NCBI GenBank assembly: GCA_016839815.1
Contig: JAEOTM010000204.1
Coordinates: 1 to 64,000, forward strand
Length of the DNA: 64,000 bases
Origin: Candidatus Hodarchaeota archaeon
GTDB lineage: Archaea > Asgardarchaeota > Heimdallarchaeia > Hodarchaeales > Hodarchaeaceae
Direction of reading: 5' to 3'
Shown: in pieces, positions 8,716-17,580 of the stretch
Layout of the letters: every line of letters begins with the position of its first letter
Numbering within the stretch: the stretch's first letter is position 1
Position numbers and translations under genes: made by a program
The notes under the pieces: model-generated
Database searches by the model: none
Told to the model about the DNA's origin: nothing
The model's input: the letters and a program-made list of their open reading frames with translations, nothing else

Positions 8716-10749
8716 ATGTCTGAGCTGACAGAGACAGAGAAAGAAAAGGCAAAAAAGTATTATCCTTTGCCAAAACTGGCAGAGAAAGCTCGTATTCAAA
8801 ATATGGACGCTTACTTCGAGAAATGGAAGTACTCAGTCGAGAATTTTGAAGAATTTTGGGCTGAAGAAGCGAAAATGATTGATTGGTTCACCCCTTATCA
8901 GAAAGTGTGGCAGGCTCCAACTGGAAATCAAGATGAATTCGTAGGAAAATGGTTTGTTGGGGGAAAACTAAATGTCACCTATAATTGTTTAGATCGTTGG
9001 ATAGAAAAGGGATATGGTGACGAAGTTGCACTCATCTGGATGGGAGAAGACGATACTGTAAAGAAATTTACCTATAAGTCATTAACAGAGCAAGTTAACA
9101 AGGCAGCTAATGCCTTGAAAGCATTAGGTGTTGAAAAAGGTGACAGGGTTTGTCTCTGGTTACCAATGATTGAACATCTCGCAATCGTGATGCTTGCTTG
9201 TGCTCGTATTGGTGCAATTCACTCGATCGTATTTGGAGGATTTTCCGCTGAATCTGTAAAAGATAGAATAGATGATTCAGAATGTAAAGTTCTCGTCGTT
9301 GCTGATGAAGTACGAAGAGCTGGTAAGAATAGACCAATGAAAGATAATTTAAAAGGTATTATTGATACCTGTGATTCAATTGAAAATGTAGCTGTGATTA
9401 AACTTACAGGTGGAGACGTTTACACATATGAAAAGGACGTTGATTTTCTAGCTTTAATGGAAGAACAATCTGCTGTCTGTGAAAGCGAACCCATGGATGC
9501 AGAAGATCCATTATTCATTCTTTATACTTCAGGAACCACTGGTAAGCCAAAAGGTGTTGTACATACGACTGCTGGTTATCTCGTTTTCGGAGTGTCGACC
9601 AACTACTATGTCTGGGATTATTCCTGCTTATTAGATCTCAAAGGCGATACATCTGCAAATCGAGACGTCTGGTATTGTACCGCAGACATCGGTTGGATAA
9701 CTGGTCATACCCAGATTATCTATTCACCACTTGCTCTTGGCTCTATTAGTGTAATGTATGAAGGAGTTCCCACTTGGCCCCATGGTGGTCGTTTCTGGGA
9801 AATTTGTGAGAAATTTGGAGTAACTCACTTTTATACTGCCCCAACAGCGATTCGTGCACTAATGAAATTAGGGGACGAAAATGTTACCAAATGGAATCTA
9901 GAAAAACTCAAGATGATTGGAACTGTTGGAGAAGTGTGCAATTGGCCTGAATGGAAATGGTACTGGGATATAGTCGGACAAGGCTCGAGTGGAGAAAAAC
10001 CCATTGGACGTCCCATCGTTGATAGCTACTGGCAAACTGAAACAGGATCTTACATGATGGTAAATCTTGGTTCGGTTACACCCATGAAACCTGGAAGTTG
10101 TACTTTCCCATTCCTTGGAATTAATCCCGTCTTATTAGATGAAGCAGGAGGAAAAATCGAGACTCCAAATACCCAAGCTTATTTTGCGTATGATAAACCA
10201 TGGCCAGGACTCATGCGTACAGTATGGGGTGATCATGAACGTTTTGTGAACACTTATCTAGCACAATTCCCAGGACACTACTTCACTGGCGATTATGCTC
10301 AAGTTGACGATGAAGGTTATTATTTCATACTTGGTCGATCTGATGATGTTATTAAAGTTTCAGGACATCGTCTGGGCTCTGCAGAAGTTGAAGCAGCAAT
10401 TAATTCACATCCAAAAGTTGCTGAAAGCGCTGTTATTCCTTATCCTCATCCTGTTAAGGGAGCAACAATCTTTGCGTATATTACATTAATGAATGACGAA
10501 GACGCAAGTGATGAAATGAAAAAGAATATTCAGAAACATGTACGGTCGGTAGCTGGTCCAGCTGTTTATCCTGAGATCATCATGTTCGCATCTGCTGTTC
10601 CAAAAACAAGATCAGGTAAGATAATGAGAAGAATCTTAAAAGCTGTGGCAGAACAAAGAGATATTGGTAATACAATGACCTTAGCCAACCCTGAAGTTGT
10701 TGAAGGATTAATCACTCGTCGTCAGATGATGGGCGAAATTAAGTTCTAA
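8716..10749 (+). CDS. acs: Acetyl-CoA synthetase (AMP-forming)
   Basis: It makes acetyl-CoA from acetate, CoA and ATP through acetyl-adenylate. The 677 residues match the family length (about 650). The N-terminal ACAS_N region (YFEKW, LNVTYNCLDRW) is followed by the P-loop-like motif YTSGTTGKPKG (near 270-280) and the Acs-specific segments WYCTADIGWITGH and SYWQTETGS. The hinge region GRSDDVIKVSGHRLGSAEVE follows, and the catalytic lysine is in RSGKIMRR near residue 633. It stands alone, divergent from an OFA carrier. Acetate assimilation is likely; related short acids could also be used. Confidence 0.93.
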   Translation: MSELTETEKEKAKKYYPLPKLAEKARIQNMDAYFEKWKYSVENFEEFWAEEAKMIDWFTPYQKVWQAPTGNQDEFVGKWFVGGKLNVTYNCLDRWIEKGYGDEVALIWMGEDDTVKKFTYKSLTEQVNKAANALKALGVEKGDRVCLWLPMIEHLAIVMLACARIGAIHSIVFGGFSAESVKDRIDDSECKVLVVADEVRRAGKNRPMKDNLKGIIDTCDSIENVAVIKLTGGDVYTYEKDVDFLALMEEQSAVCESEPMDAEDPLFILYTSGTTGKPKGVVHTTAGYLVFGVSTNYYVWDYSCLLDLKGDTSANRDVWYCTADIGWITGHTQIIYSPLALGSISVMYEGVPTWPHGGRFWEICEKFGVTHFYTAPTAIRALMKLGDENVTKWNLEKLKMIGTVGEVCNWPEWKWYWDIVGQGSSGEKPIGRPIVDSYWQTETGSYMMVNLGSVTPMKPGSCTFPFLGINPVLLDEAGGKIETPNTQAYFAYDKPWPGLMRTVWGDHERFVNTYLAQFPGHYFTGDYAQVDDEGYYFILGRSDDVIKVSGHRLGSAEVEAAINSHPKVAESAVIPYPHPVKGATIFAYITLMNDEDASDEMKKNIQKHVRSVAGPAVYPEIIMFASAVPKTRSGKIMRRILKAVAEQRDIGNTMTLANPEVVEGLITRRQMMGEIKF

Positions 10750-10760
10750 ACTTAATCCCA

Positions 10761-10776
10761 TTTTTCTTTTTTTTTT
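10761..10776 (+). terminator. Oligo-T terminator of acs
   Basis: A run of 16 bases with 15 T (one C) starts 11 bases after the acs stop. Oligo-T tracts are the usual intrinsic terminator in archaea. It reaches into the stop codon of the convergent DUF167 gene. Confidence 0.55.
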
Positions 10777-11038
10777 ACTTCAGGATTTCTAAAATTTCAA
10801 ATGGTTCAATATTAGATATCCGTAAAACTTTTGTAGTACTAGTTTGACCCGATTCTAGAACCACTTTAGTTTTAAAACGTTTCCGCATCAAGTTTATTAT
10901 AGTTTTATTGGCTTTGTTCTTTACTGGTGGATCTTTCACATATACAAAGAGTTCACCATCTACCAAGTGAATCAAATTAATGGATTGCCGTGTTTTTACT
11001 TGGATTGTGACCAATGTGTCTTTTCCTACTTGTCTCAT
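10775..11038 (-). CDS. DUF167 (YggU family) protein
   Basis: An 87-residue alpha/beta protein matching DUF167: a short beta hairpin, then VKDPPVKNKANKTIINLM (the conserved P-x-x-x-x-AN pattern), then a final strand with ESGQTSTTKVLRIS (the G-x-x-S/T-x-x-K pattern). The family is widespread and its function unknown. It overlaps the upstream 656-residue gene by ATGA, so the two are translationally coupled. Confidence 0.85.
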   Translation of the reverse strand: MRQVGKDTLVTIQVKTRQSINLIHLVDGELFVYVKDPPVKNKANKTIINLMRKRFKTKVVLESGQTSTTKVLRISNIEPFEILEILK

Positions 11039-13005
11039 AGAGATTCCTTACAAAAAAGTCCTTGTTCAGTTATTGAGTCAAATTCGGAAAAAGGAATGAA
11101 TTTTAAAGCAAACTTTGATTCTATTTCCGCCATAGTATTCGGAAGCATGTTAAATTCTTCTCGCATTGGAAAGATGAAATTTAGATAATAAACTGCCAAG
11201 TTATTTGGCCATAAGCTTTCGTTTTCAGGAACTGCAAGAGCTAATGATATTCTCTTTCGAAAACGGTCAACATGTTGATGGGAATGTTTTCTTCCGACTT
11301 GTTGCACTAATTGATCTGCTGAAAGGGGGGAATACAGTACGAAGAGACGATTATCTTTAACTTTAAACCCATAGATAGTCCCAAAGCTAGTATCATTCTT
11401 ATAAAGAGATTTTCCGATTAGAAAACGTAAAGATTCTGATATCGAATGAAAATAGATTCCAATTTTTGCTCTGAGTTCTGTTTTTCTGTTAAATGCACAT
11501 GATGGAACTATAGAATAGTAGGCAATGGCAATTTCGTGGGGAGAGCGCAATATTCTTTCTTGAAAATTAACTTTCCATAAATTTTCAGGGGAAAAAACTT
11601 CACCTTCACCGACTTTCAACTTTTTTGCTAAATAAAATCGTAACTCAGCCAAATTTTGTTTACCTAATCCCTGTAAAAATATGTCCAATAAACTAGAGGG
11701 AGGAATTAAACGCTCAATTATCAAAGAGTGACCCAACGGAGTTTTTTCCATCACTCCTGCAATTTTACCGAAATGAGTTCCTGCAATTCCCTTGATATCT
11801 TCACCGATTGGAGTGCTAAAAGCTGGGGAGGGACTAGGAGACGGTATCCATGCACGCAGGGTAATCTTTTGTAAATTTGCTTCATTAACCGTAATTGAAT
11901 TATTTGCTGAAATTCGAACCTTGTCTTCATTATAAAACCATATGTTAGCAATTTTGGGTTTAACTGGAGTAAAATCTTCAGATAGAAGGCTAAGCCATTC
12001 ATTGAAGAAAGATGGTTGAAATGTCAGCTGATGAGGTATCTTCAAAGTATCAGAAATCTTATTTTGCATTTCTTCTGTTGAAATGGAATTTAGATCTATT
12101 CCCAGATCATGCAACAAGGAAGAGAATTTGGATTTCATTCGGGTCAAGGTAAGAGATTCTTCTAGAACGATGGGAAGAAAGTTAATCTGGTTGACTTGAA
12201 TTGGTGCCCTAATTAATCCGATCGGTTTTTCTTCTAAATTATATGCTATTAATCCAACAGCATTCCATAAGTTAGCTTCATCGGTGGGAACAGGAGGAGA
12301 GTAATCATTGGATTGCACATCTGGTACAGAGCTTGAAGGAAATATTGGTTTGTGACTAATAATATCAGGTAAAGGTTTAATAATTTCTTCTAATTGGAAT
12401 TTTACTTGATTCTGGTCTGAAATGGGGGAGATAAACGCTTTTAGAATATCCGATTCAATGATTTCACTAACATTGAGGGTTTCAGGAGATTTTTGACCTC
12501 CTTGCTGGGATTGATGTTTTATCCAAATTTCAAGAAACGAATCTTGAAGGTTCTTATCTACCTTAAAATCGCTTCCGGTATATTCAGTTACAAAGAATTC
12601 GTGAGAATTGAGGTTGGAATCCTTTATAATCGAAGTAAGGTAATTTAACCTATCCGTGATAAAAGAATTAAGTAAATCTCTTCGTACTCCGTATGATTGC
12701 TTTAATTCGACAAGAGAAGAAATTTCATCCCGTGCATCGTTATCTGATAATGTTTTCCCTTCCCAACCAGTAATCACCGTTTCAATTTTACTTTCAATAT
12801 CTTCCATTTTTGAGATTAATTCTTTTAAGAACTTATTTTGTTCAACGGCTTGGAGTATAGCAAGTAAAGGGGGAGGAGGAGAAGACTTTTGTTTTTTTGC
12901 TAGTTTTTCCATTCTTTCAAGCTGTGATAAGAGTAAGCTTTCTTCTATCAACTTATCTGTCCGAAGTCTCATTAGAAGTTTGCGTAAATTATTCTCCTTA
13001 TCCAA
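11035..13005 (-). CDS. Large protein of unknown function with N-terminal coiled coil
   Basis: 656 residues, starting at TTG. Residues 1-110 are helical and charged and include the short run PPPPLL (44-49). A Pro/Ser-rich linker lies near 220-240. Two segments look like small beta barrels: VGLIAYNLEEKPIGLIRAP near 250, and GTHFGKIAGVMEKTPLG near 400. Both resemble PRC-barrel strands but fall short of a firm match. The C-terminal 200 residues are a mixed alpha/beta region with no motif I know. It is translationally coupled to DUF167. I do not recognise the family; an Asgard-restricted protein is likely. Confidence 0.65.
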   Translation of the reverse strand: MDKENNLRKLLMRLRTDKLIEESLLLSQLERMEKLAKKQKSSPPPPLLAILQAVEQNKFLKELISKMEDIESKIETVITGWEGKTLSDNDARDEISSLVELKQSYGVRRDLLNSFITDRLNYLTSIIKDSNLNSHEFFVTEYTGSDFKVDKNLQDSFLEIWIKHQSQQGGQKSPETLNVSEIIESDILKAFISPISDQNQVKFQLEEIIKPLPDIISHKPIFPSSSVPDVQSNDYSPPVPTDEANLWNAVGLIAYNLEEKPIGLIRAPIQVNQINFLPIVLEESLTLTRMKSKFSSLLHDLGIDLNSISTEEMQNKISDTLKIPHQLTFQPSFFNEWLSLLSEDFTPVKPKIANIWFYNEDKVRISANNSITVNEANLQKITLRAWIPSPSPSPAFSTPIGEDIKGIAGTHFGKIAGVMEKTPLGHSLIIERLIPPSSLLDIFLQGLGKQNLAELRFYLAKKLKVGEGEVFSPENLWKVNFQERILRSPHEIAIAYYSIVPSCAFNRKTELRAKIGIYFHSISESLRFLIGKSLYKNDTSFGTIYGFKVKDNRLFVLYSPLSADQLVQQVGRKHSHQHVDRFRKRISLALAVPENESLWPNNLAVYYLNFIFPMREEFNMLPNTMAEIESKFALKFIPFSEFDSITEQGLFCKESL

Positions 13006-13186
13006 GTACTCTTACATCCTTGGAATTGTTGTTTTTTTTCCTCACGATAAGATTAGTAGGAGGGTAAAAAAAGCTTATCGAAATCTAGGAACATTCTTTA
13101 CGTAATATAAACTTAAAGAATTGATAAATCTAATCCCAGTGAAGCATTAGAGGGAAAACAGTAGGAGAGATTCGTTGAATATACAT

Positions 13187-14215
13187 TTACTCTTCGTCAG
13201 ATGTTTGCGATTTCTTTTCGGTATCATCTTCCGCAAGTGATTCAGGAATTTCATATTTAAAAGGAGGTTTAGTTGTAATAATTACCCCTTCATCCTCAGT
13301 TAGAACAAATGTATGCTCATACTGAGCGACATAGCTGCCTTTTTCATCTGCAAGTGTTGGATAGACTATAACCCCACCATTGCTTAGTAACTCGCGTAAT
13401 GCAAACCGGACTCTAGCACGATTGAAATTGTCATAAGAACTTAACCATCTTTCCGCAAATGGGAGAGTCTTATATTTTTTATAAATTGTGGAGTAGATCT
13501 TTCGAGATTCTTGATTCCGAAGGGCAATTCGACGAGGAAGTAACATATATATGTATCTAGATCCTTTAATTTCATGGATACTCCCAGATCCTGTCGTAGC
13601 AAACGTCTCCAATGCATATGCTTCTCCAACTTCTAGTGCTGCTTCAGCTGGGTCAAATGGGGCACTTACACTTGGTAATCTCTTATCTCCGTGCAGTTCA
13701 AATCGTCCCAATTTATGACCTGTTAATTCCTTAATTGGACGATATCCATATCCAGTAATGGCTTCTTCAATTCTACCGCCCACCATCGATGGAAGTGTTC
13801 CAGCCTGGATAATTTCCATCCCAGCGTTAAACCCGTCCTCAGCCGCTTTCTTAAGATTTTTCAGCTCTTCGGAAAGAATTACTGTCAATGCGGTATCTGC
13901 AATATATCCATTCACATGTACACCGATATCTAGTTTAATACTACCTGAATCAGGAATAGTATTCTCATCTCCGAAGGGACTAGTATAATGGGCAGCAATG
14001 TTGTTGATTGAAACATTGGTCGGAAATCCAAACCCTTCTGCTCCCTTATCTAAGATCATCTTTTCAGCAGTCTCACAAATATCAATGATAGGTACCCCTG
14101 GCTTTATCATATCCTTGACTGATTGCAAAACTTCGTGAGCAATTTGCCCAGCCTTCCTATAATAGTAAATTTTCTCGTCCTCTGTAATCCCTTCTTCAGA
14201 TGTCCAGTCACTCAT
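13187..14215 (-). CDS. map: Methionine aminopeptidase, type II
   Basis: It removes the initiator methionine from new proteins in the cytosol. All metal and catalytic residues are visible: His76 (AAHYT), Asp96 (KLDIGV), Asp107 (IADTA), His167 (LTGHKLG), Glu203 (ALETFA) and Glu300 (QYEHTF). The roughly 60-residue helical insertion between the last two (about 215-275) marks the archaeal/eukaryotic type II form. At 342 residues it is longer than usual archaeal enzymes (about 295), because of short extensions at both ends and an acidic tail. It is divergent from the next gene across a 180-base region. Confidence 0.95.
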   Translation of the reverse strand: MSDWTSEEGITEDEKIYYYRKAGQIAHEVLQSVKDMIKPGVPIIDICETAEKMILDKGAEGFGFPTNVSINNIAAHYTSPFGDENTIPDSGSIKLDIGVHVNGYIADTALTVILSEELKNLKKAAEDGFNAGMEIIQAGTLPSMVGGRIEEAITGYGYRPIKELTGHKLGRFELHGDKRLPSVSAPFDPAEAALEVGEAYALETFATTGSGSIHEIKGSRYIYMLLPRRIALRNQESRKIYSTIYKKYKTLPFAERWLSSYDNFNRARVRFALRELLSNGGVIVYPTLADEKGSYVAQYEHTFVLTEDEGVIITTKPPFKYEIPESLAEDDTEKKSQTSDEE

Positions 14216-14394
14216 TTCTTACACCAATAGCTAATTTTTCTTTCGCAATCTTACAGTAGAGAGGAATAAATAAAAATAAGAAAAGATTTTTTATCGTAGA
14301 TATCCAATATACTTATCAGACCTTCTTTATGTCTGAAAAAATACTCCCTCAAATAAACTTGTGTGTGCTTCTATTCATTAGTGTGGATCCTTAA

Positions 14395-15621
14395 ATGAAT
14401 GAACTAACTGCTATAACGAAAATCAAAGAGATCTTTACCCAAGATTATCAAATTTCAGCTGAGAAAATTACAGAAGTAGTATCTATTTGTGATGAGCTCA
14501 ATGAATTATTAAGCTCTCATGAAAATCTAGAATTCGAATTCTATTTGCACATTCTCCAGAATTTACGCTTATTTTTTGCTAGTGAATTTCTATTTCTTAG
14601 AAATCGGACGGTCAAGGCTTTAAATAATTATCATAAAGTCCAAGAAGGAATCACAAAGATCCAGAGTAATTATCCAGAATTTTATTCCCAATGGCAGTAT
14701 GATATCGACCGTATTCTCTTAAGGACTGACGCCAGGATCCAAAACTTGCGTGCTCAGACCACTTTTGATGAAAATGATTTTGCACAGGCAGAGATTCTTT
14801 ATACAGAGGCAATTAAGCGATATTCCAATGAACTGGAAATTGAACAGAAGAAACAAGATTACTACCATTATTTCGATTCACTTAGGAATATGTACTATGT
14901 TACTGGACTTTTATACAATTTACGTGGTATCTCTACCTCTAAATCTGACGAAATGTATCAAGCATTACGATTCTTTCGTAAAGCTCGGTTTCTAGGTCAG
15001 GAAGCTAGTAATGATAATTTTAATAAGACACGGACTCAAATTAAAGGGATTTCTATTCAAAAATTAGAAAAACAAGCAGAATCTTTCTTCACTGCTGGTA
15101 TTCTGCACTCAGAAAATGAAGCTTATTCGCAGGCTTCTATTGAATATAATAAATCCGCACAACTGTACCGTTCTTTAGGTAAAATGCAAAGCAATATTGA
15201 ATATGAACTTCAAGAGCTTATACAAATGTCCTCATACTACGAAGCTCTTGCTAAAGATAATATGGTAAAGGATCAGAACGAGCTTGCCACAAAGAATTTT
15301 ACAAATGCCCGTAGAATCTTAGACAGTATGTTGGCAAAGCTCCCAGGAGAAGAACTGGCTACCTCCTTCCAACCTCAAATTCTGTATTTTGATGCGATGA
15401 CAATGTTTTGTACTGCCGTTGTTGAATACGATCAACTAATGCCCGAAGCAATGACACATTTTAGTGAAGCAACGGCATTACTGGAGACTGCAAAAGAAAA
15501 AGCTGAAGAATTAAATAATACTCCTCTGATTGAGGGATGCACCGAGGCAATAAATAAGCTTAACTCTTACCAGAATATCGCTGAAATAATGTTTCAGTCT
15601 GATGGCCTTTCAGAAGAATAA
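14395..15621 (+). CDS. Helical repeat (TPR-like) protein, unknown function
   Basis: 408 residues, almost entirely helical. Several segments resemble degenerate tetratricopeptide units: FDENDFAQAEILYTEAI, SFFTAGILHSENEAYSQAS and ELATKNFTNARRILDSML. There are no cysteines of note and no membrane segment. It probably acts as a protein-interaction scaffold. Its last 28 bases overlap the convergent small gene that ends at 15594. The ATG at 14395 follows a stop and is the only good start. Confidence 0.65.
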   Translation: MNELTAITKIKEIFTQDYQISAEKITEVVSICDELNELLSSHENLEFEFYLHILQNLRLFFASEFLFLRNRTVKALNNYHKVQEGITKIQSNYPEFYSQWQYDIDRILLRTDARIQNLRAQTTFDENDFAQAEILYTEAIKRYSNELEIEQKKQDYYHYFDSLRNMYYVTGLLYNLRGISTSKSDEMYQALRFFRKARFLGQEASNDNFNKTRTQIKGISIQKLEKQAESFFTAGILHSENEAYSQASIEYNKSAQLYRSLGKMQSNIEYELQELIQMSSYYEALAKDNMVKDQNELATKNFTNARRILDSMLAKLPGEELATSFQPQILYFDAMTMFCTAVVEYDQLMPEAMTHFSEATALLETAKEKAEELNNTPLIEGCTEAINKLNSYQNIAEIMFQSDGLSEE

Positions 15622-15935
15622 GATTGCTCGAGATTCTCCAAAATATAGAAAGCTTCAAGTAAAGGAATACTTAACCTACTGGCAAGATCTGGAGGGGTAA
15701 TTTTCGGATTTTTCGGAAGAATTTTCTGGCGAGTCCAAGCTAAATTCGCAAAAAATCCTGGTATGAGAGGGAACACTTCTTCTAGCAGTTCTAATAATTC
15801 CTTTTTTGATAAGTCATTGAGTGAGTGTGGGAGTTTGTTCCGAGTGAAAAGGATTGGTTTTTTTTTCTTGGTGGTTTCTTCGGATTTCAGTTTTCCCCCA
15901 ATTTCTTGTGAAAAAAACCGATTTAGATTTGACAT
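15594..15935 (-). CDS. Small protein with C-terminal helix-turn-helix-like segment
   Basis: 113 residues. A Lys-rich N-terminal third is followed by LSKKELLELLEEVFPLIPGF. The C-terminal segment (about 76-103, TPPDLASRLSIPLLEAFYI) has the spacing of a helix-turn-helix. It overlaps the convergent TPR-like gene by 28 bases at the 3' ends. No family was recognised. The ORF is short but ATG-started and its composition matches the neighbours. Confidence 0.5.
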   Translation of the reverse strand: MSNLNRFFSQEIGGKLKSEETTKKKKPILFTRNKLPHSLNDLSKKELLELLEEVFPLIPGFFANLAWTRQKILPKNPKITPPDLASRLSIPLLEAFYILENLEQSYSSERPSD

Positions 15936-16047
15936 CCGTGCATCACAATTTATAATCTCTTCTCCTAAGGTTTAAAAACCTTTTTCGTTGAGCAGTACTC
16001 ACACTATTCTTTTCTAATACGAAATTATTTTAGGTGTCACAAAGTTC

Positions 16048-16380
16048 ATGTCTGACAAAACTGAATCGAAGGGTGGAAGCAGTACTTCAAAGGTCGGTGG
16101 TGTTCGCCGTCTGGTGCTAGATGTATTAAAACTTCATGATCCATCTCTTGTGTCGTTTGCAACAGCACTCGAACAAGTTGATGGTGTAAATGCTGTAAAT
16201 TGTACTCTTGTTGAGATAGATGCAAAAACAGAGAATCTAAAGGTTGTATTGGAAGGTTCAAATATGGATTATGAACTGATCTCAAAAGCGATAAATGATT
16301 TACACGGATCAATCCATTCAATTGATCAAGTCATCTCTGGTAAGCATTTAGTAGAAGCCATCGAAACACCTCAAGATTAA
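16048..16380 (+). CDS. DUF211 family protein
   Basis: A 110-residue ferredoxin-fold protein specific to archaea. It shows VRRLVLDVLKLHDPS (24-38), GVNAVNCTLVEIDAKTENLK, and the conserved ending INDLHGSIHSIDQVISGK. DUF211 proteins are small oligomeric proteins, structurally known but of unknown function; a metal-binding or regulatory role has been suggested for the family. It stands alone and is followed by a hairpin with a T tract at 16422-16456. Confidence 0.88.
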   Translation: MSDKTESKGGSSTSKVGGVRRLVLDVLKLHDPSLVSFATALEQVDGVNAVNCTLVEIDAKTENLKVVLEGSNMDYELISKAINDLHGSIHSIDQVISGKHLVEAIETPQD

Positions 16381-16421
16381 GTAATCTAGCAATAATTTGT
16401 AGGAAAAATATTGTTAGATTA

Positions 16422-16456
16422 AATCTCACCTTTTATTAAGGTGAAGATTATCTTTT
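16422..16456 (+). terminator. Hairpin plus T tract after the DUF211 gene
   Basis: Arms AATCTCACCTT and AAGGTGAAGATT can pair with one bulged A around a five-base loop, followed by ATCTTTTTTAG. It lies 40 bases after the DUF211 stop. Confidence 0.45.
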
Positions 16457-16549
16457 TTAGGCACTCTTAGCTTATCCAGGGCCTTCAATATTCGTATATG
16501 TAAAGAAGAGTCTCCTAAAACATTATGGTGAAGCTATTCCTTAGGTAAT

Positions 16550-16861
16550 TTAATCTCTCAGCTCGATAGAAGATTCAGGAAAACCCTCTTTGACTAGGAT
16601 AGGGGCAACTAATCTCATGAAATTTCCTTGAAGTTCAATACGGCCTTCCTTTGTTGTACCACCCGTAGCTAACTTTTTCTTCAAGCGTTTAGTTAAGGGT
16701 TTTAAATCGATATCTTTTGATAAACCCGCTATCACAGTTACTTCTCTTCCCCATTTTCTTCTTTCAATAAAAACACGAATACTCGTCTGTTCTTCTCTTG
16801 CGATATCCGAACAGGCACATAGCTCTGTCGGTAAACCACAGGTTTTGCAAATTTCACTCAT
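16550..16861 (-). CDS. sui1: Translation initiation factor aIF1 (SUI1 family)
   Basis: A homologue of eukaryotic eIF1, which guards start-codon choice on the small ribosomal subunit. The 103 residues begin with the archaeal Cys motif CKTCGLPTELCAC (5-17). The SUI1 fold follows, with TVIAGLSKDIDLKPLTKRLKKKLATGGT and the ending ELQGNF. It is the last gene of a minus-strand run cobO-mcmA1-mcmA2-rpoP-sui1, 100 bases after rpoP. Confidence 0.95.
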   Translation of the reverse strand: MSEICKTCGLPTELCACSDIAREEQTSIRVFIERRKWGREVTVIAGLSKDIDLKPLTKRLKKKLATGGTTKEGRIELQGNFMRLVAPILVKEGFPESSIELRD

Positions 16862-16961
16862 TTTTTAATTATAGCCTCAGATTTCTGGTTGAATCAGCTG
16901 ACATTCACTAATTTATGAGAGAATATAAATTTATCTAGAGGATTCGGACATCCGACACTGA

Positions 16962-17108
16962 TCAATCGGTTTTTAATCGTTTGATAATTGGGGGTCGTTT
17001 TTTCAAAAGAATCCTATGTCCGCAAATAATACATCTAATCCCGGGTAATGTTTCCAATTCGGCAGGATCAATCTCTTGATGGCATTTTTGACATAAATAC
17101 GACGTCAT
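16962..17108 (-). CDS. rpoP: RNA polymerase subunit Rpo12 (RpoP, Rpb12 homologue)
   Basis: A 48-residue gene easily missed because of its size. It encodes a zinc ribbon with Cys6-x-x-Cys9 (YLCQKCHQE) and Cys26-x-x-Cys29 (GIRCIICGHRIL), then KKRPP. These are the hallmarks of Rpb12/RpoP, which joins the Rpb3/Rpb11-like assembly platform (Rpo3-Rpo11). It begins 38 bases after mcmA2 and is probably read through from that operon. The gene for its assembly neighbour Rpo11 is also in this window at 21978. Confidence 0.93.
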   Translation of the reverse strand: MTSYLCQKCHQEIDPAELETLPGIRCIICGHRILLKKRPPIIKRLKTD

Positions 17109-17145
17109 GTTTTAACCCAAAATTGTAGGAGTGTGGAAATCGATA

Positions 17146-17562
17146 TCACTCTTGTATGGTACGTTTAAGATTTGTTTTGATATAATTTGCTATGTCATCA
17201 GTTTCAGCCCCAGGACCGAAAATACCTCTTATTCCAATTTTTTCAAGTTTTGGCACATCATCATCTGGGATAATGCCTCCTGCGATAACAAGTGTATCCT
17301 CTTCCATTTCCTTTTCTGATAAGAGTTGCATAATTCGGGTGAATAAGGCCATATGCGCTCCACTTAAGCTAGAGAGACCGATAACATCGGCATCTTCTTG
17401 CAAAGCAGCCTCGATAATTGCTTCTGGACTCTTATGTAAACCTGTATAGATCACTTCCATTCCAGCATCCCGGAGAGCTCTTGCAACGACTTTAACTCCC
17501 CTATCATGACCATCTAATCCTGGTTTTGCTAATAAGACACGTATTTTTTGACTTGGTTTCAT
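17146..17562 (-). CDS. mcmA2: Methylmalonyl-CoA mutase, cobalamin-binding subunit
   Basis: The small B12-binding chain of the split archaeal mutase interconverts methylmalonyl-CoA and succinyl-CoA together with the large chain. It has the base-off cobalamin signature D-x-H-x-x-G at Asp17, His19 and Gly22 (PGLDGHDRG), followed by GLSSLSGAH and AGGIIPDDD. The 138 residues match the usual small subunit. It lies 18 bases after the large subunit gene, in one operon with a cobalamin adenosyltransferase. Confidence 0.95.
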   Translation of the reverse strand: MKPSQKIRVLLAKPGLDGHDRGVKVVARALRDAGMEVIYTGLHKSPEAIIEAALQEDADVIGLSSLSGAHMALFTRIMQLLSEKEMEEDTLVIAGGIIPDDDVPKLEKIGIRGIFGPGAETDDIANYIKTNLKRTIQE

Positions 17563-17580
17563 CTTCTAACTTCCTCAATC

